This document shows, in pieces, positions 35,510-47,240 of a stretch of 64,000 nucleotides of DNA (position 1 is the first letter of the stretch; every line of letters begins with the position of its first letter). The stretch comes from Combretum micranthum. Lineage: Eukaryota; Streptophyta; Magnoliopsida; Myrtales; Combretaceae. The position numbers and the translations under genes were made by a program. The DNA lies in NCBI GenBank assembly GCA_024138025.1, contig JAMXBD010002775.1, forward strand, positions 100,419 to 164,418, given 5' to 3'. The notes beneath the pieces were generated by a model. That model was not told the origin of the DNA and searched no databases. It was given only the letters and a program-made list of their open reading frames with translations.

Positions 35510-35551
35510 TCAAGGTTCAAATTGATGTAGACATCTGGCAACTGAAGCTGG
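35510..35551 (-). pseudogene. M4 exon remnant fused to intron by a deletion
   Basis: CCAGCTTCAGTTGCCAGATG on the minus strand equals the ASVARCL-coding part of M4, but it is joined directly to the intron end CTAAATGTC that should precede the exon start. The acceptor and the first ~60 codons are gone. The sequence to its right is the intron that precedes M4 in copy A. The exon is dead. Confidence 0.65.
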
Positions 35552-36434
35552 GACATTTAGAGCCTAACTCACAATTTTTGTTTATATAATAAATAAATAT
35601 CTTCGAATACATGATTAGTTTGATAATAAGAGCAAACGGTAAGAACATGAGCACTTCGAGGGGCAACTTCCAGGCTATGCAGGAGTACACACACTCCATT
35701 GTGTTGATTCCGACAGGGTTGGTTCGCTAATGGGCTTGTTCCTTTAAGCCCTAGACCGCTTAGAACGATGCCTCAGTGTGTCTCTCTCTTCTATACAATT
35801 TTCATAAGACAAAAAAAGGACAACAAATAGAAAATTATAAAATCCCAGTCCCGTGATCAGTGATCATTGACATGCTCCATGAGTTTATGTTTGCATAGAA
35901 TAACCTAAATTGCATTAAATTAAAAATTATTTAAGCTATTATACGTTGCATGTATAAACGTAAAATCATTCCTTTTCTCTCTGTTGGAGAGCTCCTCCTC
36001 TCTTCTGGAGAGATTTTACATCTGTGGATGTTATCAACTGTCCTGATGACTTTCCCCAAATCTGGGGGAAATCTATGTACAGTTGGGTCTTGTCTATGTG
36101 ATTAGTCTCAGCCTTTTGTACTGTTTAAAAAGAAAAAAAATTAATTTATTATAAAATATTTTTTCAAGTGCACGGAAAAAAAAAAAAAAAAACAAGATCT
36201 TCTAAAAGTAATAGCTTTGTTTCCTCTTCTTCTTTGTTTTTCTGCCTTGATTCTGGGCGTTCTGTTGTGCCCTTTGTCCCTCCGGCGACCCCTTTCCCTT
36301 CTTTCCTTTATGACCTATCCATCCCGCCCCCGTTGTGGTCTTTTGTAATTGCTTCTGCTTTCTGTCTGTGGCTTTTGCCTTGTTGCTTGTTTACCCTTCT
36401 TTACCTTGTTTCCAGCTGTTTTTTGTCCAGATCC

Positions 36435-38009
36435 ATGGCTGCATCAACGAACCATATTCCTGATGATAGCCAATCGGAAGAAGAAGTCATTATAGAAGAT
36501 CCAGAAGATGGTTCGCATAACAGTAATAGCAATAAAGAAACCTTGGCTGTGGCCAAGATCATAACTGACAGGTCTCTAAACAAAAATGCAGTGACTAATA
36601 TTCTGAACAAAACTTGGAGAAGCTATGGAATTAAAGCTATCAACCACATTGAAGCAAATATGTACCTCATTAATCTCAGAACAAGCACTCATTTGAAGCA
36701 GCTGTTGGAAGAAAGTCCGTGGTCAGTGATGGGACACTGCATGGTGGTGGAAGAATGGAAAGGGAATATGAAAATGGAGGAGATCCCGATGGACACCATA
36801 TCTTGTTGGGTACAAATACATGGGCTTAAGCTGAACCATATGTCGATAACAGGGGCCAGGATGATTGCCTCAAAAATAGGAAATGTAGTGGATGTGGAGC
36901 CCCTTTCTTCAGGGAAGGGAGAGAGAAGGACCTTCCTGAGAACCAGAATAAGAGTTCCAATTAATAAGCCTTTGAAAGCAAGCATATGGATAAACAACGG
37001 CAAAGGGGAGAAGTATAGGGCTTTCCTAAAGTATGAAAGGATAAATGATTGGTGCTTTAACTGTGGAAGGTTGGGGCATCAAAGTAAGAGCTGTGAATTT
37101 GAGAAAGCTGGAGAGGAAGGAATAGGACAGGGGTTGAGAGCTAATGGAGTAAGGAACTGGAGGAATCAAAAAGAGGAAGAAAAAGATGAAAACCAGACCA
37201 AGGAGAATATGTTCCTACATTGTGGGAATGAGCATGCCTCCCCATCATCTTCTATGGTTAACCTAGAGAGTCTGAGACCGCATTCCTCACCCCCAAGGCC
37301 ATCACCCCCTCAAAACACAAAAGAACCAGATTTCAATCCCACACCCTGCTTAAATCTTCAAATCCCACCCCATAAAACAAACATACCCGATGAACAATAC
37401 ATAATCCATCCTGATACTGGGTCACAACTGAATGACATCCTGCTAAAACAGTTCTCCCTACACCTGCCCCTAAGATGTACTTCCCAGGCCACCATCCTAA
37501 AGTTTCATGACCGGAAAAAATGTAGTGGAGTGTGATCTGGAAGTTAATCTGTCTACAGGCAAGCTAGTAAAGGACAAAGCTCCTCTCGAAAAGACCCTAT
37601 TGGCCTTATCAGACTCTGTGGCGCCTATTAAACTCCAGGAAAATATGGAAAGGCTATCTTTGAAAAGAGGAGGAGACGCTTTGGAAAAGGAAAGCCAAAA
37701 GAAAATGAAAGGGGACATTCAACAACATCATATGATGCAGAATGAGAGGATGGTCTTGGAGGAGGAGGATAGCAGTAAGGAATATTCGATGACCAACAGA
37801 GTCACGAAAAAAAATAATAGGAATCCAGGGAAACACAGAACGGGAAAAACAAGGTGGTGAAAAGGAAAAAACAAGGAAAAAGAATGATCGTGGATGAGGA
37901 GAATTCATCTTCCAGTATAAATGACAAAGATTGGTTCGATGTTCCGATCAAGAGCTATGAGTTTAGGGGCAGTGGTGGCTGGCCTTCAACAGCCACACGG
38001 GAACCATGA
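36435..38009 (+). CDS. LINE ORF1: DUF4283 and CCHC zinc-knuckle nucleic-acid-binding protein
   Basis: Forms the RNA-binding particle component of the LINE. I chose ATG 36435 (MAASTNHIPDDSQ) in an ATCCATGG context; the frame is open further upstream but reads low-complexity sequence there. A DUF4283 region follows (roughly residues 40-190, with LNKTWRSYGIKAIN and WVQIHGLKLNHMS), then a CX2CX4HX4C knuckle CFNCGRLGHQSKSC (about residue 205). The first frame stops at 37535. The C-terminal part continues in another frame (37507-37860) and then returns to the first, ending at TGA 38007-38009, which overlaps the ORF2 ATG. The two compensating shifts lie near A-runs. Confidence 0.85.
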
Positions 38010-41000
38010 GTTTCCTATGTTGGAACTGTCAAGGGATTGGGTCTCCTGAGACAGTTCGAAACCTTAAAGGCCTAATATGTAAATACAACCCCTCTATTGT
38101 CTTCCTTATGGAAACAAAGAATAAAGTAAGTTTCTTGGAGAACTTAAGAGTTAAGTTTCATTTTGGTAATAGTTTCTATGTCAACCGAAGGGGCCTTGCT
38201 GGAGGCCTAGCTCTGTGGTGGAATGATAGCCTCAGCATTGTTGTTCTGCAACAGTCTGATTTTTTTGTGGATTCGGAAATTTTTTGGGAAGATGGTACTA
38301 GATTGGGTCATGTCTCCTGGATTCATTCTGGCACGGAGTATATGCAAAAGAAAAGTTTATGGACTCATCTTATAAATTTCTCGAGGGACCACAAGGAGTG
38401 GCTAGTCATTGGAGATTTTAATGCAATTCTCTATGATCATGAAAAGGAAGGAGGCAGAAAGGCGGACAGAAGAACGAAGAATGGCTTCAGGAGCTTTGTG
38501 GAGGATGCGGCCCTGGAAGACTTGGGATACAGTGGTCCAAAATTCACTTGGAGCAACAAGAGAGAAATAGCTGACTTGGTGAGGGAAAGAATTGATAGGG
38601 GGCTGGCTTCTATGGGATGGATTGAAAGGTATCCGGAGAGTAACATTGAACACATTCCTTCCAATGCCTCAGACCATGCTATGCTACTGATGCGCTTGTT
38701 TAGAGAAGATACAAGGAGGCCAAGGAAGTTCAAGTTTGAAAACATGTGGTTGTCCTCAGAGGAATGCACAGGGGTAATCCAACAATCATGGGGAAGGAGG
38801 AATGGCTGTGATCATTGGGCTACTCTAAATCTGAACCTAAATGATTGCAAGAGGAACCTTATGAACTGGAGTGCTAGATGCTTCCCAAACAATAGGAAGC
38901 AAATTGACAGGGTTTTGCAAAGATTGGGGATTGTACAAAGTGAACAAAATGGAGTAGACCTAGAGGAGGAACAAGCCCTTTTCGGAGAATTGAATGTGTT
39001 ATGGGAAAGAGAGGAAAAGTACTGGCATCAGAGGTCTCGTATCAATTGGCTCAAATATGGAGACAGGAACACCTCCTTCTTCCATCAATCCACTTTACTA
39101 AGAAGAAACAAGAACAAAATTCTAAAGATCAAAAATAGGAGGGGAAATGGTTGGAGGAGGAGAATTTGATTGCCCAAGAATTCATTGATCATTTCAGCCA
39201 GCTCTATAGTTCAGAGGGGGAGGAGCTACACGATGAATGTGTGAATTGGATTAGTAATTGTGTCTCTGATGATATGAACAGGGAGTTGTGTAAAATGGTA
39301 GAAGACAAGGAGATAAAGGATGCTGCTGCTCAAATGGGGGGACTAAAAGCTCCAGGGCCTGACGGATTCTCGGGGGTCTTCTATAAAAAATTTTGGGCTA
39401 TCATTGGGAAGACGGTCTCGGATGCAGTCAAGGATTTTTTCAGAACAGGTAACTTCCACTCTGATCTAAACATCACTGATCTTGTGCTCATCCCTAAAGT
39501 CCAACATCCCCATTTGGTATCTAACTTTAGGCCTATCAGTTTGTGTAACTTTTTGTACAAAATCATTTCCAAGATTCTGGTCAATAGATTGAAACCTTTT
39601 TTGGACAGGCTCATCTCTGAAAACCAAAGTGCTTTTATCTCGGGTAGAGCGATTCATGATAATATCATCATCGCTCATGAAGCTTTCCATTTTCTTAAAA
39701 ACAAAAAAAAAAAGGAAAAAAGAGTTTTTGTGCTTTAAAAGTAGACATGAACAAAGCATATGACAGGATCGAATGGGGCTTCTTAAAAAAAGTTCTCATA
39801 AAGTATGGCTTTGAGTCTAAATGGATTAGTTGGGTAATGAATTGTGTCACTACTGTACAATTCAATATTCTTCTTCATGGGAAAACAGTGGCAAGCATAA
39901 AGCCTAGCAGAGGACTAAGGCAGGGAGACCCCTTATCACCATACTTGTTCATCCTAGTAGCTGAAGTGTTATCAAAAGGAATAGATATTAAAAAACAATG
40001 GGGTCATCTCAGGGCTAACTATGAAACCTTCATGCCCTTCCCTATCTCATTTGTTTTTTGCAGATGACTCCCTGTTCTTCATGGAAGCGAAGCTGACAGA
40101 AATGAGAAAGCTGAAAAACTTGCTGGAAAGTTATTGCAAAGCTTCAGGCCAAAGAATCAATATAGACAAATCAAGTATATTCTTCAGCAAGAACACTAAT
40201 AGCTGGACAAGACAAAGAATAAGTAATGAGCTGGGTATGACCATCACTGACAACCCAGGAATGTACTTAGGCCTCCCAATGCTGTGGGGAAGATCTAAAC
40301 TCGAGGCCCTAAAGTTTGTGAAGGAGAAGGTTGTAAGGAAGTTGAAAGGCTGGAAAAAAAAACAACCTAACGGAGGCAGGAAGGGAAGTGCTCATCAAGT
40401 CAATAGCCACTGCTATCCCTATGTATTCGATGGCCTGTTTCTGTTTTCCAATTAGATGGTGTAAGGAGGTGAATGGTTTGATGGCAAATTTTTTCTGGGG
40501 ACAAAAGAGAGGAACAGAAAATCCATTGGAATAGCTGGGATACGCTTACTAAAGCCAAGGATGCAGGAGGACTGGGCTTCAAAGATTTGCATCTTTTTAA
40601 TTTAGCTCTCCTAACGAAGTTGGCCTGGAGGATAGAACAAAACCCGAATGATCTTTGGGTAAAAATTCTAAAAGGTTTATACTACCCGCAGAAAGATTTC
40701 AGAGATGCTCTTAGGGGAGGTAGACCTTCTTGGGCTTGGAATAGCATTTTGAAAGGGAAAGAGATCTTGTTCAAAGAAGGAATTTGGCAGATTGGATCGG
40801 GGGAAAGGATCAGATGTTTCAAAGACCGCTGGGTACCTACTGTCCCAGGAGCTACCCCAAAGTATAGGAATCCTAATGGCTCAGAAAATTTTTGTGAAAG
40901 ACTTAATAAACCCAGCTACAAGAATATGGGACACAAACAAAATTAAACAATGGATATCAGAGCAAGAATGGCAAAACGTAAAGGAGATACCTCTGGGCAG

Positions 41001-42151
41001 TCCTACCAGAATGACAACCTCATATGGCCACACCATCGCGAGGGTATTTGCTCTGTGAATTCGGTCTACACCTTTCTGAAGACCACCATGGGAGAACCAG
41101 CTCATTCAAGCCTCATCGTCCAGGAGCACTTCCAACCTGCAATGGAAAAAAATCTGGACAGCCAAAACCCTACCCAAGATACAACACTTTCTATGGAGAA
41201 TAGGATCGAACACGCTACCTACAGCAGTTCAATTGTGGAGGAAGAAGATATTACCTGACCCGACCTGCCAGATCTGTGGAGACACGGAGAGTACAGAGCA
41301 CGCCCTAATCCTTTGCGAGTGGACAAAGCTGATATGGTTTGGAAGCCTAGGTATCAGAATCAACCACCAAGCAGTGGGCTCCTTCCTCGACTGGGTAGAC
41401 CAAACTGTGGCATGCAGTGGAAGTTTATCCAAGGAGATGGAAATACAAATCGGAGCTACAGCGTGGTGCATTTGGGTGGAGAGATGCAAAGCAGTAATGG
41501 AGGGGAAAAAAATTGAGCCCCAAAGAGTTATGACCCACGCACAAACGTTGGTCAGAGAGATTAATGCCCAGTCAAAAGAAACATGTGAGAAATTGAAGCT
41601 GTGGTAAATGGAGGAGAGAGATGGACAAAACCCTCACCCACGGTTATGAAAATCAACGTGGACGCCTCGTGGACACTGGAAGAGAGAGGCAGCAGTGGGA
41701 GTGGTGGCAAGAAATCAGGGGGAAATTAATTTGTGGCAGGTCGTTACTGTGTACTGGTTTCAATGCAGAGGAAATCGAAGGCAAAGCTGTCATGATAGGA
41801 ATTGATTTTGCTCTAGATATGGGTTTGGAAAAGGTGCAATTGGAATCCGATTGCCTATCTGTTGTCAATGCTTGTTTGGGAAATAATTCCAAAGTGCATT
41901 GGGCAACAAAACCCTACCTAGCTAAAATCAAGAGCTATCTAATAGCGAATCCGAATATTTTCTCTATTGTTCACATTCCTAGGAAAGCTAATAGAGTAGC
42001 TGACTGGGTAGCTTCTATGACAAGGAGAGGGATGTGTCCTACGGATTGGTGGTGTAACCCCCCTTCCCATCTCCAGAAGCTACTCAATTTAGATTGTATG
42101 GATGTCGACCCTCTTGAGTCAACGTCGTCTTTTGTATATGACAATGGTTAA
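38006..42151 (+). pseudogene. LINE ORF2: endonuclease, reverse transcriptase, RNase H (frameshifted)
   Basis: Polyprotein for target-primed reverse transcription. APE endonuclease (38006-38700): WNCQGIGS, METK, GDFNAIL and SDHAMLL hold the catalytic Asn, Glu, Asp/Asn and Asp/His. Reverse transcriptase (about 39,330-40,350): APGPDGFSG, LIPKV, FRPISLCN, QGDPLSPYLF and the catalytic FADD at about 40,062. zf-RVT region (about 40,780-41,340): CQICGDTESTEHALILC. RNase H (about 41,640-42,090): INVDASW, AEEIEGKAV, ESDCLSVV and NRVADWVA supply D-E-D-D. Breaks near 39,150, 39,735, 40,000, 40,400, 40,850, 40,960 and 41,700 split it; several fit one-base losses. The final frame stops at 42151. Confidence 0.9.
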
Positions 42152-42315
42152 TATGTATATATTTTTCTCGTTTATGACAAAAAAAAAAAAGCTATTATAC
42201 GTTGAGTTTTACCTTAACTCTGTATGCCTTGTGGCAAACTTTCAGAGATGTGGTGAAATGAACTCATGGATATGGACTGCATAACTATTTACATTTAATT
42301 ATTCTAATTATTTTG

Positions 42316-42995
42316 ATATTAATGTAAATAATTTACTCTTTTATGTGAATAAAGAAAAACAAAGAGAATTGAAGAGAGAGGGAAGTCATTATTTTATTAC
42401 ATGATGAGTTTTAAGAAATTAAAATTCTAATATAGATCATGAAAATGGAGATGATTTGGTGGATTTTAAGAATAAGGTCCACTGGACTTGCATTCCTTGT
42501 GGAATCAATTTCCTAATTAATTTTTATTAACAAATGATAAAGTGAAGATATTGAAAGTAGCAATGTTATATTTAGTACTCATAATTTTAGTCGAGTATTG
42601 AATTAACTATTTATATTTTTAGATCATTGATTTTTGTACTCAATTAGTTATACTATATATTAATGTAAATAATTTACTCTTTTATGTGAATAAAGAAAAA
42701 ACAAAGAGAATTGAAGAGAGGGAAGTCATTATTTTATTATATGATGAGTTTTTAAGAAATTAAATTCTAATATAGATCATGAAAATGGAGATGATTTGGT
42801 GGATTTTAAAAATAAGGTCCACTGGACTTGCATTCCTTGTGGAATCAATTTCCTAATTAATTTTTATTAACAAATGATAAAGTGAAGATATTAAAAGTAG
42901 CAATGTTATATTTAGTACTCATAATTTTAGTCGAGTATTGAATTAACTATTTATATTTTTAGATCATTGATTTTTGTACTCAATTAGTTATACTA
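42316..42995. repeat. 341-bp tandem duplication in intron
   Basis: About 42316-42656 is repeated at 42657-42995, beginning with ATATTAATGTAAATAATTT and including TTATGTGAATAAAG and GGTCCACTGGACTTGC. Copies A and B contain the unit once (near 33,235 and 59,550), so the doubling arose in this third copy only. Confidence 0.85.
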
Positions 42996-43599
42996 TCTGT
43001 GTTAACTTTATTGAGTTCTTTTGTCCAATTGGTTTTTCAAATTAATTATGAATTTTTTTATTTAAATAATTATTTTGATGAAAAAATTCCATTTATGATA
43101 TATAATTTTTTGACAATTATAGGTTGCTAGTTGTGTTAGCTCTATTTTTTGAGATATTTATTCTACCACCTACATGTATATAGTAAAAATTTTAATTAAA
43201 ATACTAATTTAAGGCATGCAATAATTTATAATTAAAAGAAAAAAAAAGAAAAAAATCAATTGGGCAATAGTCTTAAATGGAATTAATACAAGTAGGATAT
43301 CTAATCATTAAAAGTTTGATCAGCTAATGAAACTAGCAATTTTAAAATCCACGTAGATACTTGAATAATCAATCAAAATTTTATGCATGAGTGTGACAAT
43401 CTTCCTTATTAAAATTAGGTTATATTTAGTAAATCAAACAAAGTCCTGGTAGAAAGACTACATCCTAATAATTCTAAATTATAGCAACCTTGATCCTCTT
43501 GTATTACAATTATAAAATTGCCCAAACATTTTCTATGTCGCTTCGTTGAGAATATTATGTGTAACTTTTATTTCCACACACTTTAACAAATTAATTAAT

Positions 43600-43880
43600 G
43601 AGCACAAGCTTAGCCAAGCTTTTAACGACCATAGAATGTATTAGCTGAAGCTTGGGTTTATTCAGAAATTGTGAGTCTAAGCTCCACTCATTTAGCATAA
43701 AGTGCCTGAACTTGAGCTCCACTTTAGCTGAGCTCAATTCGTTTACATAAATATTTATATATAATTTATTTATGAAGTTTTATTAATATATTAATTGCAA
43801 ATAATTACATATATAATAATGTTATATAAAAAATGTTTCTTGAGCACTTAACAAGCTTGTTTCTTCTATGGTTTGTAACA
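43600..43880. repeat. Decayed element with AGCTT/GAGCTC words (copy 2)
   Basis: Second copy of the element at 34,375-34,650, in the same position relative to the neighbouring M3 exon. It shows that the ~3.8-kb block from M4 through M3 was duplicated as a unit. Confidence 0.5.
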
Positions 43881-44041
43881 TCATGTTGCCTTGTTTATTG
43901 GAAACTTAAAAATTCGGCTCTAATATATAAGTGACAATAGAATTGAATTTAGCTTGTATTATGACAATGATTATAATGTTTATAAGCGATGAAATCAATT
44001 ACCCATGACACTATAATTCTCAAAGCAAAAGTTGTCCATAC

Positions 44042-44330
44042 CACGTCTTTGAAGTTATTAGATTCTGCTCTACTCTGTGACATTGGAGATTCAAAAACAC
44101 TTTCTAGTGATCCACAACCTTCCATGGATAATTTCTCATATTTGAAATCCTCTTATCATTTTAGATGGAAAGACTATCAATAGGCCTGCATCTATCAACG
44201 TGTAGCTCCTGTAGTTTGCAAATGCTTTTGATGAATATTCTAAACAAGTAGCTTCATTACTGATCCACCATAATTCCTTCAAATTCTGGATGTTTATAAT
44301 CCTCATTGACTCTAGTAGAGGAAATTCAAC
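44042..44330 (-). pseudogene. Orphan CNL LRR exon M3, frameshifted copy
   Basis: Acceptor TGGCAG/GTTGAATTTCC and donor GTG/GTATGG retained, but the exon is 289 rather than 294 bases. It starts VEFPLLESMRIINIQNLKEL and loses frame at SSKAFANY, near an expected C-K-L. The matching part of the other frame is readable. A decayed or mis-assembled duplicate of 35,118. Confidence 0.72.
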
Positions 44331-44663
44331 CTGCCACATTTAGACCAGCTCTCACATTTTATTCTTTACACACACACACTTAAATAAGTAATTAGTTTGA
44401 CAATATAAACGTGGAGAGTAATTCATAATTAATAAAAAAAAGGAACGAAAAAAAAAAACAATTTGGCATGTAGATTTAGATGGAATTAATATACCTAGTA
44501 TATCTTATTAAAAATTTACCAACCAATGAAATTAGCAATTTTACATAGATAATTCAATAATCAATCAAAATTTCATTTGTGGAGTGCGACAATATCCCAT
44601 ATTAAAATTTCGATACATTAGTATATCAAGCAAAGTCTTAGTAGAAAAACAACATCCTATAAA

Positions 44664-44762
44664 CAATGCTATTGATGAACATTCTGGATGACTAATGTGC
44701 CATAATTCTTTCAAATTCTGCGTGTATTCAATCCGCATTGACTCCAGTAGAGGGAATTCAAC
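44664..44762 (-). pseudogene. M3-type LRR exon, truncated
   Basis: Begins CTGCAG/GTTGAATTCCC with VEFPLLESMRIEYTQNLKEL and HISHPECSSIA, then runs into sequence that matches the intron near 35,390-35,425 (AAGTCTTAGTAGAAAAACAA). About two thirds of the exon and the donor have been replaced by intron, probably by an internal deletion. Confidence 0.6.
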
Positions 44763-44892
44763 CTGCAGCATTCTTTTTTAAATGAAAATATACCAACTTC
44801 AAATGATGTTTAATTAATTAATAAAAAGAAAGAGTAAAAATTTGAGCATTCGGAACTGGCAACTTTCAGACTTTGTAGTACATACTTTTTGG

Positions 44893-44917
44893 TTGATCTG
44901 GTAGGAAATTCAACTTG
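44893..44917 (-). pseudogene. M4 exon start remnant
   Basis: On the minus strand, TTGCAAG is followed by TTGAATTTCCTAC, the start of an M4 exon, then sequence with no LRR match. The acceptor G is lost. Flanking DNA resembles the intron that precedes M4 in copies A and B. Very short, so only moderately sure. Confidence 0.4.
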
Positions 44918-45993
44918 CAAGATATCTTTCATTTAGAAAAAAATGAATAAAATTCCTATTCCATTCATCATTCATATGCTCTGTGAGTTTATGGTTGCAT
45001 AGGATAAGCTGAAATACATTAATTAAAAATCATTCAAACTATTATTAGTTAAATTTTACCTCGAACATGCGAGCGAAGTGGAAAACTTTTAGAGATGTAG
45101 CTGAACAATGATATGAACTCATGGACACTGATTGTTTTATAATTTATATTAACTTGTTCTAAGTATTTTAATGTTAGCGTAAATAATTTAAACTTTTAAA
45201 AGATAATGAAAAGAAAGACAATGAAAGAGAAGGAGGAGTGATAATTTTATTAAAAAATATAAGCTTTTTTTAATTTAAGTTTCAAAATCTAATATAAATT
45301 ATAAAAAGAAAGAGGATTTGATAAATTTTAAGAAAAAGGTTTCTAGTGAACTTGAATTCTGTTTGGATTTCATTATTAACCAATGGTAGAACTCAAATTT
45401 AAAAAATTGAATAATGTCTCAATCGAAGGATTCCATCCTAGTCCTTCTATGTTTTAGCAGCAATTTGATTATCTTCAAATGCAAATGTTCGTCCTTAAAA
45501 GATTTATGAAATGATCAACACGATAATAATAAAAGAAGAAATGGATTCCATTTGATGGTCAAAATTACTTTCTAACAAGTTTTTTCAATTCAAAATTGTA
45601 TATGTTCAATCTTTATTGATGTGTCTTTTCATAATTAGACGGGTTAAAATATCTTAAACTACCTTAATCTCTAAAGATCTTTATAAAGTTTATTAAAGTG
45701 TTATATCAGCATTATAGAAAACTCTCATTATCGACAAGCTTTCGAACTTAATCTTTAAGAAACTCTTCTTGAATTTGATGTATTTTATAACAAAAGAAAA
45801 CATGCTTTAACTTATTGTGCAACCATCTCCTGGTCTTTCAAAGAAAGAGCAATGCTTTAATTAATAAAATTATCAGCATTTATCGAACCCTTTTATGAAA
45901 TATCAATGCAAAAAAGATATCTAAATTTTTGACAACTAATTTGTTGGATGCAACGTCTTAAATAAAAATATGTCGACACATATGGACGCATAC

Positions 45994-46559
45994 CTTTTCT
46001 ACAAAAAGAAGTGGTTTGAGATCCTGGCTAGAATCTGCAAATAGTACCTCCATGGCTTGACAATTCTCAATTTCCATATTAAATAATGAAGGCAACTCTA
46101 TTTCATAATTTTCGGTGCAAAAGGTACCAAGACGTGGCAATGTAGTGAGCTTGAGAGAGGATAACTGAGGAAATATTGTCTTGTAAGAAGTTCTGCATTG
46201 TAGCCATCACCTTTTATTGCTACAATATGATGCATTGATTCACACGATGACACAATGAGCTCACGCAAATCTTCTAGGATTTTTTCAGTGGATTTACTTC
46301 TTGAAATTTTCTGCCTTCCAGATTTATACTTCTCAAGCTCGAATATCACTCCCAGCGAATTGCACCGTTCCACTGATAACTGCTCCAAGTTACAGAAATT
46401 GTGCAACATTAATGATGGAACGATCACTGATAGTTGGTGGCATTCCTCTACCACAAGTTTTTTTAATTTCATAAGGAAGCTTGCAGGTTCTTTCTTTGGC
46501 CATATCTCTTTCACCTCTAGTCCTTTAATTTTTAATTCTTCTAAGTTGAGAAACACAAC
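45994..46559 (-). pseudogene. Orphan CNL LRR exon M2, one frame break
   Basis: Opens TTTGTAG/GTTGTGTTTC (VVFLNLEELKIKGLEVKEIW) and closes LLFVEK at GAAAAG/GTATGC, phase 0 both sides. Lines: MKLKKLVVEECHQLSVIVP, FCNLEQLSVERCNSLGVIF, LEDLRELIVSSCESMHHIV, then after a break near 46,190 LPSLFNMEIENCQAMEVLF. The length (566) is one base short of a multiple of three. Homologous to 62,874-62,438, which is shorter because it lacks the RSKSTEKI segment. Confidence 0.75.
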
Positions 46560-46649
46560 CTACAAAGTTTAAAACATTAATGGCACGATGTGTCAAGCCA
46601 AAAAAATAAAAAAAGTATTATGAGGAAAACAAAAAGGAAAAAGCCAAAC

Positions 46650-47240
46650 CTTCTCATTGAACAAAGAGAAGCCAACTTCCATATTGTTTCCTGTGATCTC
46701 ATCGGATTGCTCTTCTGATTGAACCAAATTAGAAGATCTTAGAACAAATCTCTTCAAAATTTTGCAATTAATTATGGACAATTTCTCCAAAACTGGGAAG
46801 CATAAATCCAAATGCTCTGAATAAAAATGATCCAAGCTATCAAGGCCTTCAAGTTGTAGGGAACTTAGATTACAGAATCCCATTATCTTTGTCTTATGAA
46901 GCTCAGAAAGCGTCCAGGCGATGGCATTAGGAAAAAAAGTAGCCAATTTGCAACAATTTTCCACAAATATATCCCTTAGACTTGGAACGCTTGTTGCCTC
47001 ATTTGCAACATTTTGCCACAATACTTCTAATGATTCACAACTCTCGATTTTGATTTTTGTCAAATTCTCCAATCTCTTTACTAAATGTGAACCAAAAACC
47101 AATTGTATCCTTTCACATTCTTTAATCTCAACAGATTCCAGCTTGTTAAATGAATCTGTAGTGAGATTAGTGTCATTACATATGCTTATCATGCTCTTCA
47201 GTAAATGTAGTACCAGCTTTTCCAATTTTGGAAGATCAAC
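46650..47240 (-). pseudogene. Orphan CNL LRR exon M1, intact frame
   Basis: 197 codons from TTCCAG/GTTGATCTTCC (VDLPKLEKLVLHLLKSMISI) to SLFNEK at GAGAAG/GTTTGG, phase 0 both sides, no internal stop. Lines: FNKLESVEIKECERIQLVF, LENLTKIKIESCESLEVLW, VPSLRDIFVENCCKLATFF and FPVLEKLSIINCKILKRF. It splices in frame to M2 across a ~90-base intron. It is the first recognisable exon of the left LRR series; nothing NB-ARC-like lies to its right before 57.7 kb. Confidence 0.78.

Larger units (their letters stand above)
35934..42204 (+). mobile_element. LINE retrotransposon, 6.24 kb, with 15-bp target duplication
   Basis: Element 35949-42189, flanked by AGCTATTATACGTTG at 35934-35948 and 42190-42204. 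It ends in an A-run. The 5' untranslated region spans 35949-36434 and includes an A-run near 36,177. It carries two reading frames: ORF1 (DUF4283 and CCHC knuckle) and ORF2 (APE endonuclease, reverse transcriptase, zinc-binding region, RNase H). That layout is typical for plant L1-clade LINEs. Full length but broken by at least eight frame changes, so not autonomous as read. It lies on the strand opposite to the LRR exons and splits an intron of the third repeat unit. Confidence 0.93.
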
